Source: Synergistaceae bacterium | GTDB lineage: Bacteria > Synergistota > Synergistia > Synergistales > Aminobacteriaceae | Assembly: GCA_017448795.1 (NCBI GenBank) | Contig: JAFSKV010000020.1 | Location: forward strand, 52,442 to 116,441 | Reading direction: 5' to 3' | DNA length: 64,000 nt | In this document: piece by piece, positions 16,248 through 24,886 of the stretch | Layout of the letters: each line of letters opens with the position of its first letter | Numbering within the stretch: the stretch's first letter is position 1 | Position numbers and translations under genes: made by a program | Notes under the pieces: generated by a model | What the model was told of the DNA's origin: nothing | The model's database searches: none | The model's input: only the letters and a program-made list of their open reading frames with translations

Positions 16248-17170
16248 AGAAGGCACTGATTTTCGGGTGCGGGGGATTTGTTGGGGCTTACCTTGCCGAT
16301 GAATTGTCATCTCACGGTTACGAGGTGTTCGGGACTGACATAATGCCAGACATAGCATCACGCCGGGACTTCAGCGGGTATACCAGCCTCGACATGCTTG
16401 ACGCTGAAGGAGCACTTGACCTTGTAGGGAGCGTGTCGCCCGATTACATCATCAACCTTGCGGCGGTAAGCTCAGTGGGCGACTCGTGGAGCATTCCGCA
16501 GAAGGCCGTTGCCGTGAACGTGAACGGGACGCTGAATATCCTTGAGGCGGTGAGGAAGCTCGGACTGAAGGCGCGCATACTCCTCATAGGGTCGAGCGAG
16601 GAATACGCTGTGTCAGACGCTCAGATTTCGGAGGACTGGCCGCTGTCAGCAAGCAACCCTTACGGCATCACCAAGATAGCGCAGGAGAATTTCGCCGAGA
16701 TTTACCGGGAGTCTTGCGGCATGGACATAATCAGCACGAGGACGTTCAACCACACCGGGAGGGGGCAGCCTGAGAAGTTCGTGATACCTTCATTCGTGAG
16801 GCAGGCGGCGGAAATCCATAAGTCGGGCGGCAACGGGAAAATTTTTGTCGGCAACTTGTCGGCGAGAAGGGACTTCGGGGATGTGAGGGACATGGTTTCG
16901 GCTTACAGGATGATACTTGAGAGTGATACGCGGGAAAAGGTCTTCAACGTCGGGAGCGGGGTATGCAGGAGTCTTGATGAGATTCTGGGGTATATAGCTT
17001 CTCTTGTTGACGGGGATGTTGAGGTTGTTGTGTCGCCTGACAAGATGAGGCCTCTCGACAATCCCGTGATATGGTGCGACAACTCGCGCCTTCGCTCACA
17101 GACGGGCTGGAGTCCGAAGTACACGGTTTTCGACGCGATACGGGGAATGTTCGCCTCAATGACTGAGTGA
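16244..17170 (+). CDS. NAD(P)-dependent sugar epimerase/reductase, probably GDP-4-dehydro-6-deoxymannose reductase type
   Basis: 308 residues. SDR-extended fold: FGCGGFVGAYLADEL nucleotide-binding loop at the start, SSEEY with the catalytic Ser, and YGITK with Tyr and Lys. The RTFNHTGRGQPEKFVIPSF segment is characteristic of the GDP-mannose 4,6-dehydratase/Rmd group. At ~300 residues, Rmd (giving GDP-D-rhamnose) fits better than the longer Gmd. No gmd is visible. It is coupled to the GT4 gene (ATGA overlap) and likely makes its donor sugar. It is convergent with gspF, 14 bp apart, with no clear terminator. Confidence 0.7.
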   Translation: MKKALIFGCGGFVGAYLADELSSHGYEVFGTDIMPDIASRRDFSGYTSLDMLDAEGALDLVGSVSPDYIINLAAVSSVGDSWSIPQKAVAVNVNGTLNILEAVRKLGLKARILLIGSSEEYAVSDAQISEDWPLSASNPYGITKIAQENFAEIYRESCGMDIISTRTFNHTGRGQPEKFVIPSFVRQAAEIHKSGGNGKIFVGNLSARRDFGDVRDMVSAYRMILESDTREKVFNVGSGVCRSLDEILGYIASLVDGDVEVVVSPDKMRPLDNPVIWCDNSRLRSQTGWSPKYTVFDAIRGMFASMTE

Positions 17171-17184
17171 GCATCCCCCGCTCC

Positions 17185-18345
17185 TCACTTCACGATTCCA
17201 GCAAGGTCAAACACCGGGGTCAATATCGCCAGCACTATGAAGCCTACGCTGAATCCCAGTGTCAGCACCATTATCGGCTCCATCAGCGTGGAAAGCCTCT
17301 CCATTCTCGTCTGGGCGATCTCCCTTGCCTGGTCTGATACGTTCGTGAGGGACTCGGCCAGTTCCCCGCCCATTTCCCCGACACGGACAACAGCAACAGT
17401 CTCTTCCGGCATTCCTATTCTCTCAAGAGCACGGTCGAACCTGTGTCCTGCCTTGACCATTTCCGCCGCGTCAAGCCATCTCTGGCTCTTCACGTCCATC
17501 GACGAGGCCATCCTGAGAGCCTGCACAAGCGGGATGCCTGACTTGAGGAGGGTGCTTATGTGGGACATAACGAGGGCTAAATTGAGCTGGTCAGTTATCC
17601 CCCGCATGAAAGGGAGCGTGAGCTTGCGGCCTGTCCGCTTCATCCACAGCCACACTATGAGCAGTCCCAGCAGGAGCCACAAGCCGTAATTGCTGAGGAA
17701 GTCCGACATCCCGATAAGTATCCTCGTGGGAAGGGGAAGCTGCTGGTGCATGTCCTCGAATAATTCTGAGATTTTCGGCACAACGTAAGTCAGCATGAAC
17801 GACACGACTCCGATTCCTACGACGGCCATCACGATTGGGTAGGTCATCGCGCCGCGTATCTTGCGCTTCAGGTCGTCTTCGAGCTTGAACTCGTCAGCGG
17901 CTTCATTGAGGACTGAGACGAGAGTCCCGGACTGTTCCCCCGACTCGGCCACGCGCCACAAACTTTCACGGAACGCCCCCGATTCGGCAAGAGCTGTGTG
18001 GAACTTGCGCCCCCCCTCAACCTCAGCAAGCAGCTTCTCCATGACGGGCTTCATGTTGCGGTCCCTTGCCTGTCTGGACATTATGCGGAGGCAGTCAGCA
18101 AGCGGCAATCCTGACTTGAGGTAGGAGGCAAGACTCCGGCAGAAGAATATGTGCTGGTCTAACGGAAGGAGCTTGATTTTTGCGGACTTCCCGGCTTTCT
18201 TGTCCTCGGCGACTTTCACGTCAACAACGACAATTCCGCGCTCGGTGAGACGGTCGACAGCCTGAATCGATGAGCCTGCTTCTATTGTGCCTTTGGTTGA
18301 CTTGCCTTTAGCGTCGTAGCCTGAGTATGAGAAGTAGGGCATCAC
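17185..18345 (-). CDS. gspF: Type II secretion inner-membrane protein GspF
   Basis: 386 residues. The N-terminus YFSYSGYDAKGKSTKGTIEA is the standard GspF opening. Two GspF cytoplasmic domains are visible (LPLDQHIFFCRSLASYLKSGLPLADCL region and LALVMSHISTLLKSGIPLVQAL region), with three transmembrane segments (~160-185, ~215-235, ~355-380). It is the assembly platform of the secretion motor, working with GspE and GspL. It is last in the long minus-strand run and overlaps the SnoaL-like gene by 4 bp. Start ATG 18345 has a CAGGAGA. Confidence 0.93.
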   Translation of the reverse strand: MMPYFSYSGYDAKGKSTKGTIEAGSSIQAVDRLTERGIVVVDVKVAEDKKAGKSAKIKLLPLDQHIFFCRSLASYLKSGLPLADCLRIMSRQARDRNMKPVMEKLLAEVEGGRKFHTALAESGAFRESLWRVAESGEQSGTLVSVLNEAADEFKLEDDLKRKIRGAMTYPIVMAVVGIGVVSFMLTYVVPKISELFEDMHQQLPLPTRILIGMSDFLSNYGLWLLLGLLIVWLWMKRTGRKLTLPFMRGITDQLNLALVMSHISTLLKSGIPLVQALRMASSMDVKSQRWLDAAEMVKAGHRFDRALERIGMPEETVAVVRVGEMGGELAESLTNVSDQAREIAQTRMERLSTLMEPIMVLTLGFSVGFIVLAILTPVFDLAGIVK

Positions 18346-18785
18346 TGGCTCTCCTGGCTGAACACGGTTTTTATCTCAAGCCCTGATATTCTCCAGTCGT
18401 TATTGCTGACCTCATTTCTGCGGACTGAGCAGTGAAGCAGCTCTATCGACGTAAGAAGCTGGGGGCTGGCTTTCCTCTTGTACATCACATAAAGGTAGCA
18501 CTGAATATCAGCCGCGCATGATGAGCTGAACCTGAAAATCATTCCGCCCGGTATATGGTGGATAAAGTCAAACTGTGTCAGGTGAATCTGGTAGATTTCC
18601 GCGACATCCTTGACGCTGCTGACATGTTTTGAGAAGGGAAACTTCATGCTGACTTTCTCCGCGAAGAAACGCCCCAAATCCCGGACGTTGAAATTCTTTT
18701 CCTCGACGCACATAAGGTAGCTGTTTATGAGTTCCGTGATGCTCTGTTTCGCGATAAATTCTTCAAGGGTTTTCTCATCAACCAT
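18342..18785 (-). CDS. SnoaL/NTF2-like protein inserted between gspE and gspF
   Basis: 147 residues from ATG 18785, which follows GGGAGG; a longer open frame upstream overlaps gspE and has low-complexity Arg/Ser content. The pattern AKQSITELINSYL...DLGRFFAEKVSMKFP...HHIPGGMIFRF resembles SnoaL-like alpha+beta cone folds, which act as hydrolases/isomerases or ligand-binding domains. No signal peptide is seen, so it is probably cytoplasmic, on the side of GspE. It is translationally coupled to gspF (4-bp overlap) and 19 bp from gspE. This is not a standard T2SS gene. Confidence 0.65.
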   Translation of the reverse strand: MVDEKTLEEFIAKQSITELINSYLMCVEEKNFNVRDLGRFFAEKVSMKFPFSKHVSSVKDVAEIYQIHLTQFDFIHHIPGGMIFRFSSSCAADIQCYLYVMYKRKASPQLLTSIELLHCSVRRNEVSNNDWRISGLEIKTVFSQESQ

Positions 18786-18804
18786 CGTGCAACCTCCCGC
18801 CTCC

Positions 18805-20364
18805 TTAGTCCTCGCCCGCAACCCTCGTAAGCTCATCCGGCGATGTGAGTCCTGACTGCACCGCCGACATCCCGATTTCCCACAAGGTCTTGAAGCCCGA
18901 CTCCCTTGCAATGTCCCTGAGCTTCGATGCCGCCGCACCAGCAACAAACGCCTCCTGTATTGCCTCGTTGATGACGAACTGCTCATACAGTCCCACGCGC
19001 CCCCTGTACCCTGTGTTGTGGCAGTGTGTGCACCCTACAGGAGCAAACGCCCGAGTGAGTCCCTGCTTTGCCATCATGGCCGGGGGGGTGATCTCGCGCC
19101 TGCAATGAGGGCATAACCTGCGTGCGAGTCTCTGCGCGACCGTCCCAATCATGCATGACGCGGCAAGATACGGCTCAATCCCCATGTCAACGAGTCGGAT
19201 TATCGCGCTGATTGAGTCGTTGGTGTGCAATGTCGACAGCACAAGATGCCCCGTCAGTGATGCCTGGACTCCGATGTGGGCGGTCTCAAAGTCTCGCATC
19301 TCTCCTATCATCACTATGTCCGGGTCCTGCCTCAATATTGAGCGGAGGGCAGAAGCGAATGTTACCCCTGCTTTCTCGTTCACCTGAATCTGCGACACTC
19401 CGGGCAATGCGTACTCTACCGGGTCTTCTACTGTGATGATGTTGACTTGTGGGCTTGCCAGTGCCTGCAAGATAGCGTAGAGGCTTGTGGACTTTCCTGA
19501 ACCTGTCGGCCCGGTGAACAGTATCATTCCGTGAGGGTGGTGGATAAGCTCGTTCATGATACTGCGCTCGCGTTCCTCCATGCCCAAGTCAGCAAGAGTC
19601 AGCAGGCCGTGCCCCTTGTCTAGGAGTCTCATTGCTATTCTCTCGCCGTATTGTGTTGGGACGAGTCCGACTCTCACATCAACCGCCCTGTCTCCTACCG
19701 TGATTCCTATTCGTCCGTCCTGGGGCGCCATGTGCTCGGCGATGTCCATCCTGCTCATGACCTTGATGCGGCTCGTCAGTGGGGCTTGGTTCGAGCGGGG
19801 AAGCCTCAGCCTGTCCTGTAATACTCCGTCAATCCGAAACCGTATCAGCACCTCGTCCTCGTAAGGCTCAACGTGAATATCTGTCGCCCTCTGCCTCAAT
19901 GCGTCAACAAACAGCCCGTTCACCAAGCGTATAACAGGAACGTCAACAGAGTCACTCAATACATCCTCGCGTGTCAGGTCGTCAATATCGTCAATGCCCT
20001 CGATATTTTTGGCCGCCTCGTCCGCCGCAACGCTCCTCAAATCGTAGAGGGTGCGCAGAAGGTCGCCGATTTCCTTGTCGTCCCTTATCTCCAAGTCAAC
20101 AGGAAACCCAAGCGCGACCCCGAGCATCTGAGCCTTGGGCCACGCGTCAAAATCAACAGCGCCGACAATCATAACGCCGTCCTCTATTCTGAGCGGGACA
20201 ATGCGCGCCTGCCTCAGGATATCCAGCCCCATACCGTCAGGCAGGAGACTGGACACTTCTTTTGCTTCAGGCAGAGGCGGAAGGGGCTTCGCTGGTTCTG
20301 GTGAAGGGAGTTCGGGTTCAGTGAATGTGTCTGAAGATTTCTCCAGTGTTACGGGTTCGGCCAT
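18805..20364 (-). CDS. gspE: Type II secretion ATPase GspE
   Basis: 519 residues from ATG 20364 with GGAGGAAAT upstream. The GspE N-terminal domain is followed by Walker A GPTGSGKST, the Asp box IITVEDPVEY, Walker B DPDIVMIGEMRD, the His box LVLSTLHTND, and a tetracysteine zinc motif (CPHC...CTHC). It powers pseudopilus assembly on the cytoplasmic face. It follows gspD by 4 bp. The first ~30 residues are Pro/Glu-rich. Confidence 0.95.
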   Translation of the reverse strand: MAEPVTLEKSSDTFTEPELPSPEPAKPLPPLPEAKEVSSLLPDGMGLDILRQARIVPLRIEDGVMIVGAVDFDAWPKAQMLGVALGFPVDLEIRDDKEIGDLLRTLYDLRSVAADEAAKNIEGIDDIDDLTREDVLSDSVDVPVIRLVNGLFVDALRQRATDIHVEPYEDEVLIRFRIDGVLQDRLRLPRSNQAPLTSRIKVMSRMDIAEHMAPQDGRIGITVGDRAVDVRVGLVPTQYGERIAMRLLDKGHGLLTLADLGMEERERSIMNELIHHPHGMILFTGPTGSGKSTSLYAILQALASPQVNIITVEDPVEYALPGVSQIQVNEKAGVTFASALRSILRQDPDIVMIGEMRDFETAHIGVQASLTGHLVLSTLHTNDSISAIIRLVDMGIEPYLAASCMIGTVAQRLARRLCPHCRREITPPAMMAKQGLTRAFAPVGCTHCHNTGYRGRVGLYEQFVINEAIQEAFVAGAAASKLRDIARESGFKTLWEIGMSAVQSGLTSPDELTRVAGED

Positions 20365-20368
20365 GTCT

Positions 20369-22432
20369 CTATTTCCTCCGAAGGCTCTTCTGGTAAAGCT
20401 CACGGAAGCGGATGTCAATGTCAGCCTCGACCGGGCTTATGTCAACACTGAGAAGCTCGCGCCTCGCCTGCTCTGGCATTAACGCCTCAAATCCCAAGTC
20501 ATCGGAGTCAACATAGCGAGATGCAAAGCCTGACGACGCGACAGTAGCCCGCCTCATATCCGCAGGGTTCTCGATAATCTGAGGAGTGAGGAAAATCACA
20601 AAGTCTATCTTCTCCTTCTCCTTTGAGATGTTCTTGAACAGCCCGCCGATCAGCGGTATGTATGACAGACCGGGAACACGCCTGCTTAGTGAGCGTTCCG
20701 TCTCCTTGATCATGCCGCCCAGAATTATTGTCTCACCGTCCCCCACAACTACGGACGTAACAACTTCGCGCTTTGACGTGCGTGGGGTAGGGTCTCCCGC
20801 CGCTGTGAGAACGTCCTCTGTCGTCTGCTTGATGTCCATTGCTACAAGGTTGCCGCTTCTTATGTGGGGGGTTACTGTGAGGGTAAGGCCTGTGTCCTTG
20901 TAGTCAAAGTTGCTTTGAACTGCTGAAGGGTTGCTCAGGTCTGACGTTGCCCCCTTAAGCACCGGGATAACCTGCCCGACCTGGAACGAGCTCTCCTTGT
21001 TGTCGGTACACATCAGGCGCGGGACTGACAGGACGTTCACGGCGTTGTACTTCTTCAGCATGTTGATTGTAGCGTACATGAGAGCCATCGGGTTGTAGTT
21101 TGTTACTGTGTAGGTTGAGCCGCCGCGTTCTAACAGCTCTTCACGCTTGGACAGGTCATTGAACCACGTCATGAAGGTTGAGGGTACGGAGCTTTCACCG
21201 AGTGCCATATTCCCGCCTATGAGAAGGTCATCGAACATCATGCCGCCGACAACGTTCCAGTCTATTCCGTTGTTCTCAAGGTTGGTTACGTTGATTTCCG
21301 CGATGAAGCCGCGCAGTAAAATCTGTTTGGGCTGAACGTCAATCGCGTCAAGAATCGGCACGAGCGAGTCGAACTGTCTTTGTGTTGCCGCAAAAATCAG
21401 ACTGTTAGTCGCCACGTCAGGGACAACTGTAGCCGGGAATTTCGCCGCGTCAGCACCCAGCATTGTAGCTGTTGAGGCTAATACTTTTGCCACCTGTTCA
21501 CTTGCGGCTGTAGCGTCAATGTTCTTGAGCTTGTAGATGTGAAAGTCCCCTATCTTGCTGTCAACGTCAAGATCCTTGATGACCCTTGCGGCCCGGTCAA
21601 CAGCTGCGGTTGTGCCGACAACGATAATCTTCTTGCTTGGAGCGTCGGCTATTGCGTTGAGTCCCTGAAGAGGCCCCTGGGCTCCTGCTATTGCGTTGAG
21701 CTGTGCGGCTACTGTGGCAGGGTCTCCATATTTCAGTTCGAACGTCCGGGTGATTCGCGCGCTCTGTGCTGTGTCCATGCGGCGTATAAGCTCCATGCCT
21801 TTGCGGACATCTGTAGCCCGTCCCTGAAGAAGAACATTCCTTCCGTTGCCTACAGGAAGTGCCACGAGAGCAGGCCCGAATACCGGCTGTATCGCCTGCA
21901 CTATGCTTTCAGCCGTAACGTAATCTATCGGCACTATGTAGGTTACTGTCTCCTCGCCGAAGCCGGGGCCTGAACGCCCGCTGAACACATTAGGCGAAGG
22001 ACTGACTCCTCCCTGCCTCACTATAGAGTAGCTGCCCATGTTCTGAAGCGAGAAGTTGTACATCTGGAGAGTCGACAGCATTATTTCACGCGACTCACGG
22101 ACTGTTACGGGCTTGGGTGATATTATCGTTATCTTGCTGTTGATGTTGGGAGGGACAATGATATTTTCCTGCAACACTTCCGACATGAAACGCATGAACC
22201 TCACCAAGTCCATATCTTTGAAGTTGAACTGAACCAGCCCGGAACGCCTCATTTCCTGCGCTGCCTCAATGAGATTCTGCTCTTCCTCCGCGCTCATAGC
22301 CGCACCTGCCCCCGACTGAGGCGGCGGAGTCTGAGTCGTCGTGGTAGTCTGCACACGCCTTGTAGCTCCCTCAGCTCCTGATGCTACGGCGAGCGTCAAT
22401 GTCAATATGTATAGTGATCTCTTGAAGTCCAA
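20369..22432 (-). CDS. gspD: Type II secretion secretin GspD
   Basis: 687 residues from TTG 22432, the first start with a GGGGGAT nearby. A signal peptide is followed by a Gln/Thr/Pro linker, an N0 domain (~50-125; GLVQFNFKDMDLVRFMRFM), N1/N2 repeats (~135-330; TYIVPIDYVTAESIV), a secretin core with the VVVGDGETIILGGMIKE signature and YIPLIGGLFKN, and a short tail (~625-687). It forms the outer-membrane channel. The N0 domain has a close paralogue in the hybrid protein encoded at 22817. Confidence 0.95.
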   Translation of the reverse strand: MDFKRSLYILTLTLAVASGAEGATRRVQTTTTTQTPPPQSGAGAAMSAEEEQNLIEAAQEMRRSGLVQFNFKDMDLVRFMRFMSEVLQENIIVPPNINSKITIISPKPVTVRESREIMLSTLQMYNFSLQNMGSYSIVRQGGVSPSPNVFSGRSGPGFGEETVTYIVPIDYVTAESIVQAIQPVFGPALVALPVGNGRNVLLQGRATDVRKGMELIRRMDTAQSARITRTFELKYGDPATVAAQLNAIAGAQGPLQGLNAIADAPSKKIIVVGTTAAVDRAARVIKDLDVDSKIGDFHIYKLKNIDATAASEQVAKVLASTATMLGADAAKFPATVVPDVATNSLIFAATQRQFDSLVPILDAIDVQPKQILLRGFIAEINVTNLENNGIDWNVVGGMMFDDLLIGGNMALGESSVPSTFMTWFNDLSKREELLERGGSTYTVTNYNPMALMYATINMLKKYNAVNVLSVPRLMCTDNKESSFQVGQVIPVLKGATSDLSNPSAVQSNFDYKDTGLTLTVTPHIRSGNLVAMDIKQTTEDVLTAAGDPTPRTSKREVVTSVVVGDGETIILGGMIKETERSLSRRVPGLSYIPLIGGLFKNISKEKEKIDFVIFLTPQIIENPADMRRATVASSGFASRYVDSDDLGFEALMPEQARRELLSVDISPVEADIDIRFRELYQKSLRRK

Positions 22433-22449
22433 ACCTTGAACATCCCCCG

Positions 22450-22482
22450 GTAAGTAAAATTAATGATATTGTAACAAACTTT
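22450..22482 (-). promoter_or_regulatory. Possible internal promoter before gspD
   Basis: The 49-bp gap before gspD is one of the few gaps in the minus-strand run. It holds TATCAT preceded at ~17 bp by TTCAGA (4 of 6 to the -35 consensus). Weak evidence. Confidence 0.25.
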
Positions 22483-22820
22483 CATTCTGAAACGTAAATA
22501 ACAGCTGTCCTCCCGTCCTCTGTTGTCACTGTCACTTTCCTGTACTTAAGCTCGTAGTCCTCAACAGGGATTGACTCATCGTCAGCCTTCCATGAAAATC
22601 CCTTGTCATCATCCTTGCCGCTTGAGGGCATATCAGCGTCTGTCCTGAAACGCAACCACACTTCCTGAGCCGCCGCTATAAGCTCCCTCTCTCCCTGAAC
22701 CTCGCCGAGAAGCCTGTATGACATCGCTATAAGCCGGAAGCCCGCCGTTATGACAAGCCCGGCTACAGCAGTCGCAACAAGTACCTCCATCAGCGTAAAG
22801 CCTGAATGCCTCCTCATCAC
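22482..22820 (-). CDS. Type II secretion minor pseudopilin GspI-like
   Basis: 112 residues. The prepilin leader RRHSG^FTLMEVLVATAVAG is the classic GspI opening (FTLxEVLVA), and the length matches GspI (~110-130). It is thought to sit at the pseudopilus tip with GspJ and GspK. It overlaps the hybrid N0-PDZ gene by 4 bp upstream. Confidence 0.8.
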   Translation of the reverse strand: MMRRHSGFTLMEVLVATAVAGLVITAGFRLIAMSYRLLGEVQGERELIAAAQEVWLRFRTDADMPSSGKDDDKGFSWKADDESIPVEDYELKYRKVTVTTEDGRTAVIYVSE

Positions 22821-23896
22821 TTCACCGTGTAATGCAGTGCCTTGTTCTCACCGCCCCGGATTATCTCAACGTCAAAACTTGGGCTGTTCATCAGGGAATC
22901 TAACGCGCCTGCTATGTCCTCCAACTTCATCAAGGGGATTCCGTTGACTGATTTTATTACATCACCGATCCTGACCCCGAGTCTCCTGAGAAGGCTTTCA
23001 TTCTGTAACCATTGTATTTTGAGGCCGCCTGTTTTCTCGTCGGGGCACAGACGTACCTTCTTGAGCTCGTCAAAAGGATTCCGCAGTGAAGCCCGCACTT
23101 CCTCAAGGCTTATTTTTCCGTTGCCAGGCAGGGGCTGCTTGTCCGCCGAATAAGTAACTGTGTACATGTTACTGTCATACTTCACTACAGCGTACTTAAG
23201 AGCAATCCTTTCATCTCCGCGCAGAAGCTCAATGTCAAAACGCTCGCGCTTCATCAGGGAGTTTATAGCAGTTTGCAGGCCGTCCATTGCTGAAAGTCTG
23301 CCGCCGTTCACCGACATTATAATATCGTTGCGCTTAAGCCCAATTTCCGCGAAAAACCTATCGCTCATCATCCACACGATGATCAAACCGTCTTTCTTCC
23401 GGTCAAACCGAAGTCTGATGCCCAGCATCTCATAAGCTGTGTTTCTCAGGAAATAATCCATAGTCGAGGCCGGGATGATGCCTTCTTCCCCGTTAGGAAC
23501 GGCAGGTTTCACGACCATGTCGAATATTCGCGTGTAGTAGGCTGAATTTTTGCCTCCTGTGTCCTCAGTCTGTGAGTTTGAGTAATGTGAGAAGCTGGAA
23601 TTTCTCAGGGCTTTCATCAGGATTTCGCGCGCCCTTTCAAGAGTTACGGGGCCGGCGGTGAACACTGACACATACGAGTTGCGGTTTATGTCGGACGAAA
23701 GCACAATATCTTCACTAAGAAGCTCCGACATGAAACGTGCGAACCTCACAATGTCCATATCCTTGATGTTGAACTGCACCAAGCCCCGGCTTCTCATGGA
23801 ACGGGCAGCCTCCGTCACCGCGTCATTATGGTCATCCGCCCAAGCGCAAACACACAACATCACTACAAGAAACACCGCCAGCATCATACGTTTCAT
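22817..23896 (-). CDS. Hybrid T2SS accessory protein: signal peptide, secretin N0 domain and two GspC-type PDZ domains
   Basis: 359 residues with a signal peptide (MKRMMLAVFLVVMLCVCAWA). Residues ~30-105 match the N0 domain of the GspD encoded at 20369: RSRGLVQFNIKDMDIVRFARFM here against GLVQFNFKDMDLVRFMRFM there. Residues ~140-245 form a PDZ-like domain (LKRNDIIMSVNGGRLSAMDGL). Residues ~265-359 form a second one (NPFDELKKVRLCPD, RIGDVIKSVNGIPL, GGENKALHYTVK) nearly identical in layout to the GspC C-terminus. There is no secretin pore and no clear membrane helix besides the signal. It probably sits in the periplasm, where GspC normally contacts GspD N0. I know no named family with this domain order. 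Confidence 0.8.
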   Translation of the reverse strand: MKRMMLAVFLVVMLCVCAWADDHNDAVTEAARSMRSRGLVQFNIKDMDIVRFARFMSELLSEDIVLSSDINRNSYVSVFTAGPVTLERAREILMKALRNSSFSHYSNSQTEDTGGKNSAYYTRIFDMVVKPAVPNGEEGIIPASTMDYFLRNTAYEMLGIRLRFDRKKDGLIIVWMMSDRFFAEIGLKRNDIIMSVNGGRLSAMDGLQTAINSLMKRERFDIELLRGDERIALKYAVVKYDSNMYTVTYSADKQPLPGNGKISLEEVRASLRNPFDELKKVRLCPDEKTGGLKIQWLQNESLLRRLGVRIGDVIKSVNGIPLMKLEDIAGALDSLMNSPSFDVEIIRGGENKALHYTVK

Positions 23897-23914
23897 TTCC
23901 TCATTCCTCCTTCT

Positions 23915-24886
23915 TCACTTCACCACATAGCGCAGGGCCGTGTTCTCCCCGCCCCGTGTTACTTCCACATCAAAACGCTCGCTGGTTATAAGGGAGTTCA
24001 TAGAGTTGGCTATATCCCCCATGTTCGTGAAAGGAATCCCGTTGACTGACCTTATCACATCGCCGCGTTGGACTCCCAGACGTTTAAGGAGGCTGTCATT
24101 CTGTATCCACTGGACTTCAAGGCCGCCTGCTTTATCGTTTGGGCGCAGACGTATTCTCTTGAGTTCGTCAAAAGGATTCTGCACGAGGTTGCTGACAAGT
24201 TCGCTGGGAATCTGGCCTTCCTGTGAGCCTGGCACTGCCGCTACAATGTTGCCGGTTTGCTTCGGGGGTTCAGGGGCTGGTGCTGCTGCTCTGGGCGCGG
24301 GGGCGGTCTTGGGGGCTTCGGGCTTCTTTTCTGCGGCGGGGGAAGGGCCGTAGATGATGTATTTTGTTACGGGATTCTCATTTCCCTTCCTCAGCATAAT
24401 ATCTCCGTAATTCACGGCTATCAGCTTGTATGTGTCTATGTTCCTGCCGATCAGCACAAGTTTCAGCTCATTCTTCACGTCAACCCATGCCCCTATTCCC
24501 GGCAGAGTCCCGCGCAGTATCACATCATCAAGCGTAGTGTCCGGCGGCTTGGGCGTGTCGTCAGTTTTCGGAGGAGGAGGAGCAGCAGGAGTGTCCGGCT
24601 TTCTCGGCGAGACTCTGAAAGGGTTTGACGCAAGAAATCCGTCGAGGCCTCTTCTGTCATTCACGGAAATTTCTTCGGCGTGCCCTCCTGTTACTGCTGA
24701 GTTGGTCATCCCGTTATCCCCGGCAAGAAGCTCAAGCCCGTATCCCAGCCCCGCATCTGCCAGCCTTCCGAAAGCAAACCCGAGTACAACAGGCAGAGCC
24801 AGCTTCCACAAGGCATATATCTTCCCGCTGTCCGCTTCACCAGAATTGCCGCGCACTGTCTTAAACCTAGAGAATATTCCCATCAT
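23915..24886 (-). CDS. gspC: Type II secretion inner-membrane protein GspC with PDZ domain
   Basis: 323 residues. A short cytoplasmic start is followed by one membrane helix (~28-50), a Pro-rich linker, an HR-like domain (~115-175; VILRGTLPGIGAWVDV and KLIAVNYGDIMLRKG), a Pro/Ala-rich linker and a PDZ domain (~235-323; VQRGDVIRSVNGIPF). GspC couples the inner-membrane platform to the GspD periplasmic domains. The PDZ is paralogous to the last domain of the gene at 22817. Overlaps gspN by 4 bp. Confidence 0.88.
   Translation of the reverse strand: MMGIFSRFKTVRGNSGEADSGKIYALWKLALPVVLGFAFGRLADAGLGYGLELLAGDNGMTNSAVTGGHAEEISVNDRRGLDGFLASNPFRVSPRKPDTPAAPPPPKTDDTPKPPDTTLDDVILRGTLPGIGAWVDVKNELKLVLIGRNIDTYKLIAVNYGDIMLRKGNENPVTKYIIYGPSPAAEKKPEAPKTAPAPRAAAPAPEPPKQTGNIVAAVPGSQEGQIPSELVSNLVQNPFDELKRIRLRPNDKAGGLEVQWIQNDSLLKRLGVQRGDVIRSVNGIPFTNMGDIANSMNSLITSERFDVEVTRGGENTALRYVVK

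Noticed and set aside
18786..18986. N-terminal extension of the SnoaL-like protein
   Set aside because: Arg/Ser-rich, overlaps gspE in another frame, and the internal ATG has a clear RBS.
20369..20420. Upstream extension of gspE to 20418 overlapping gspD
   Set aside because: The ATG at 20364 follows GGAGGAAAT with correct spacing; the extension would overlap the secretin end by ~50 bp.
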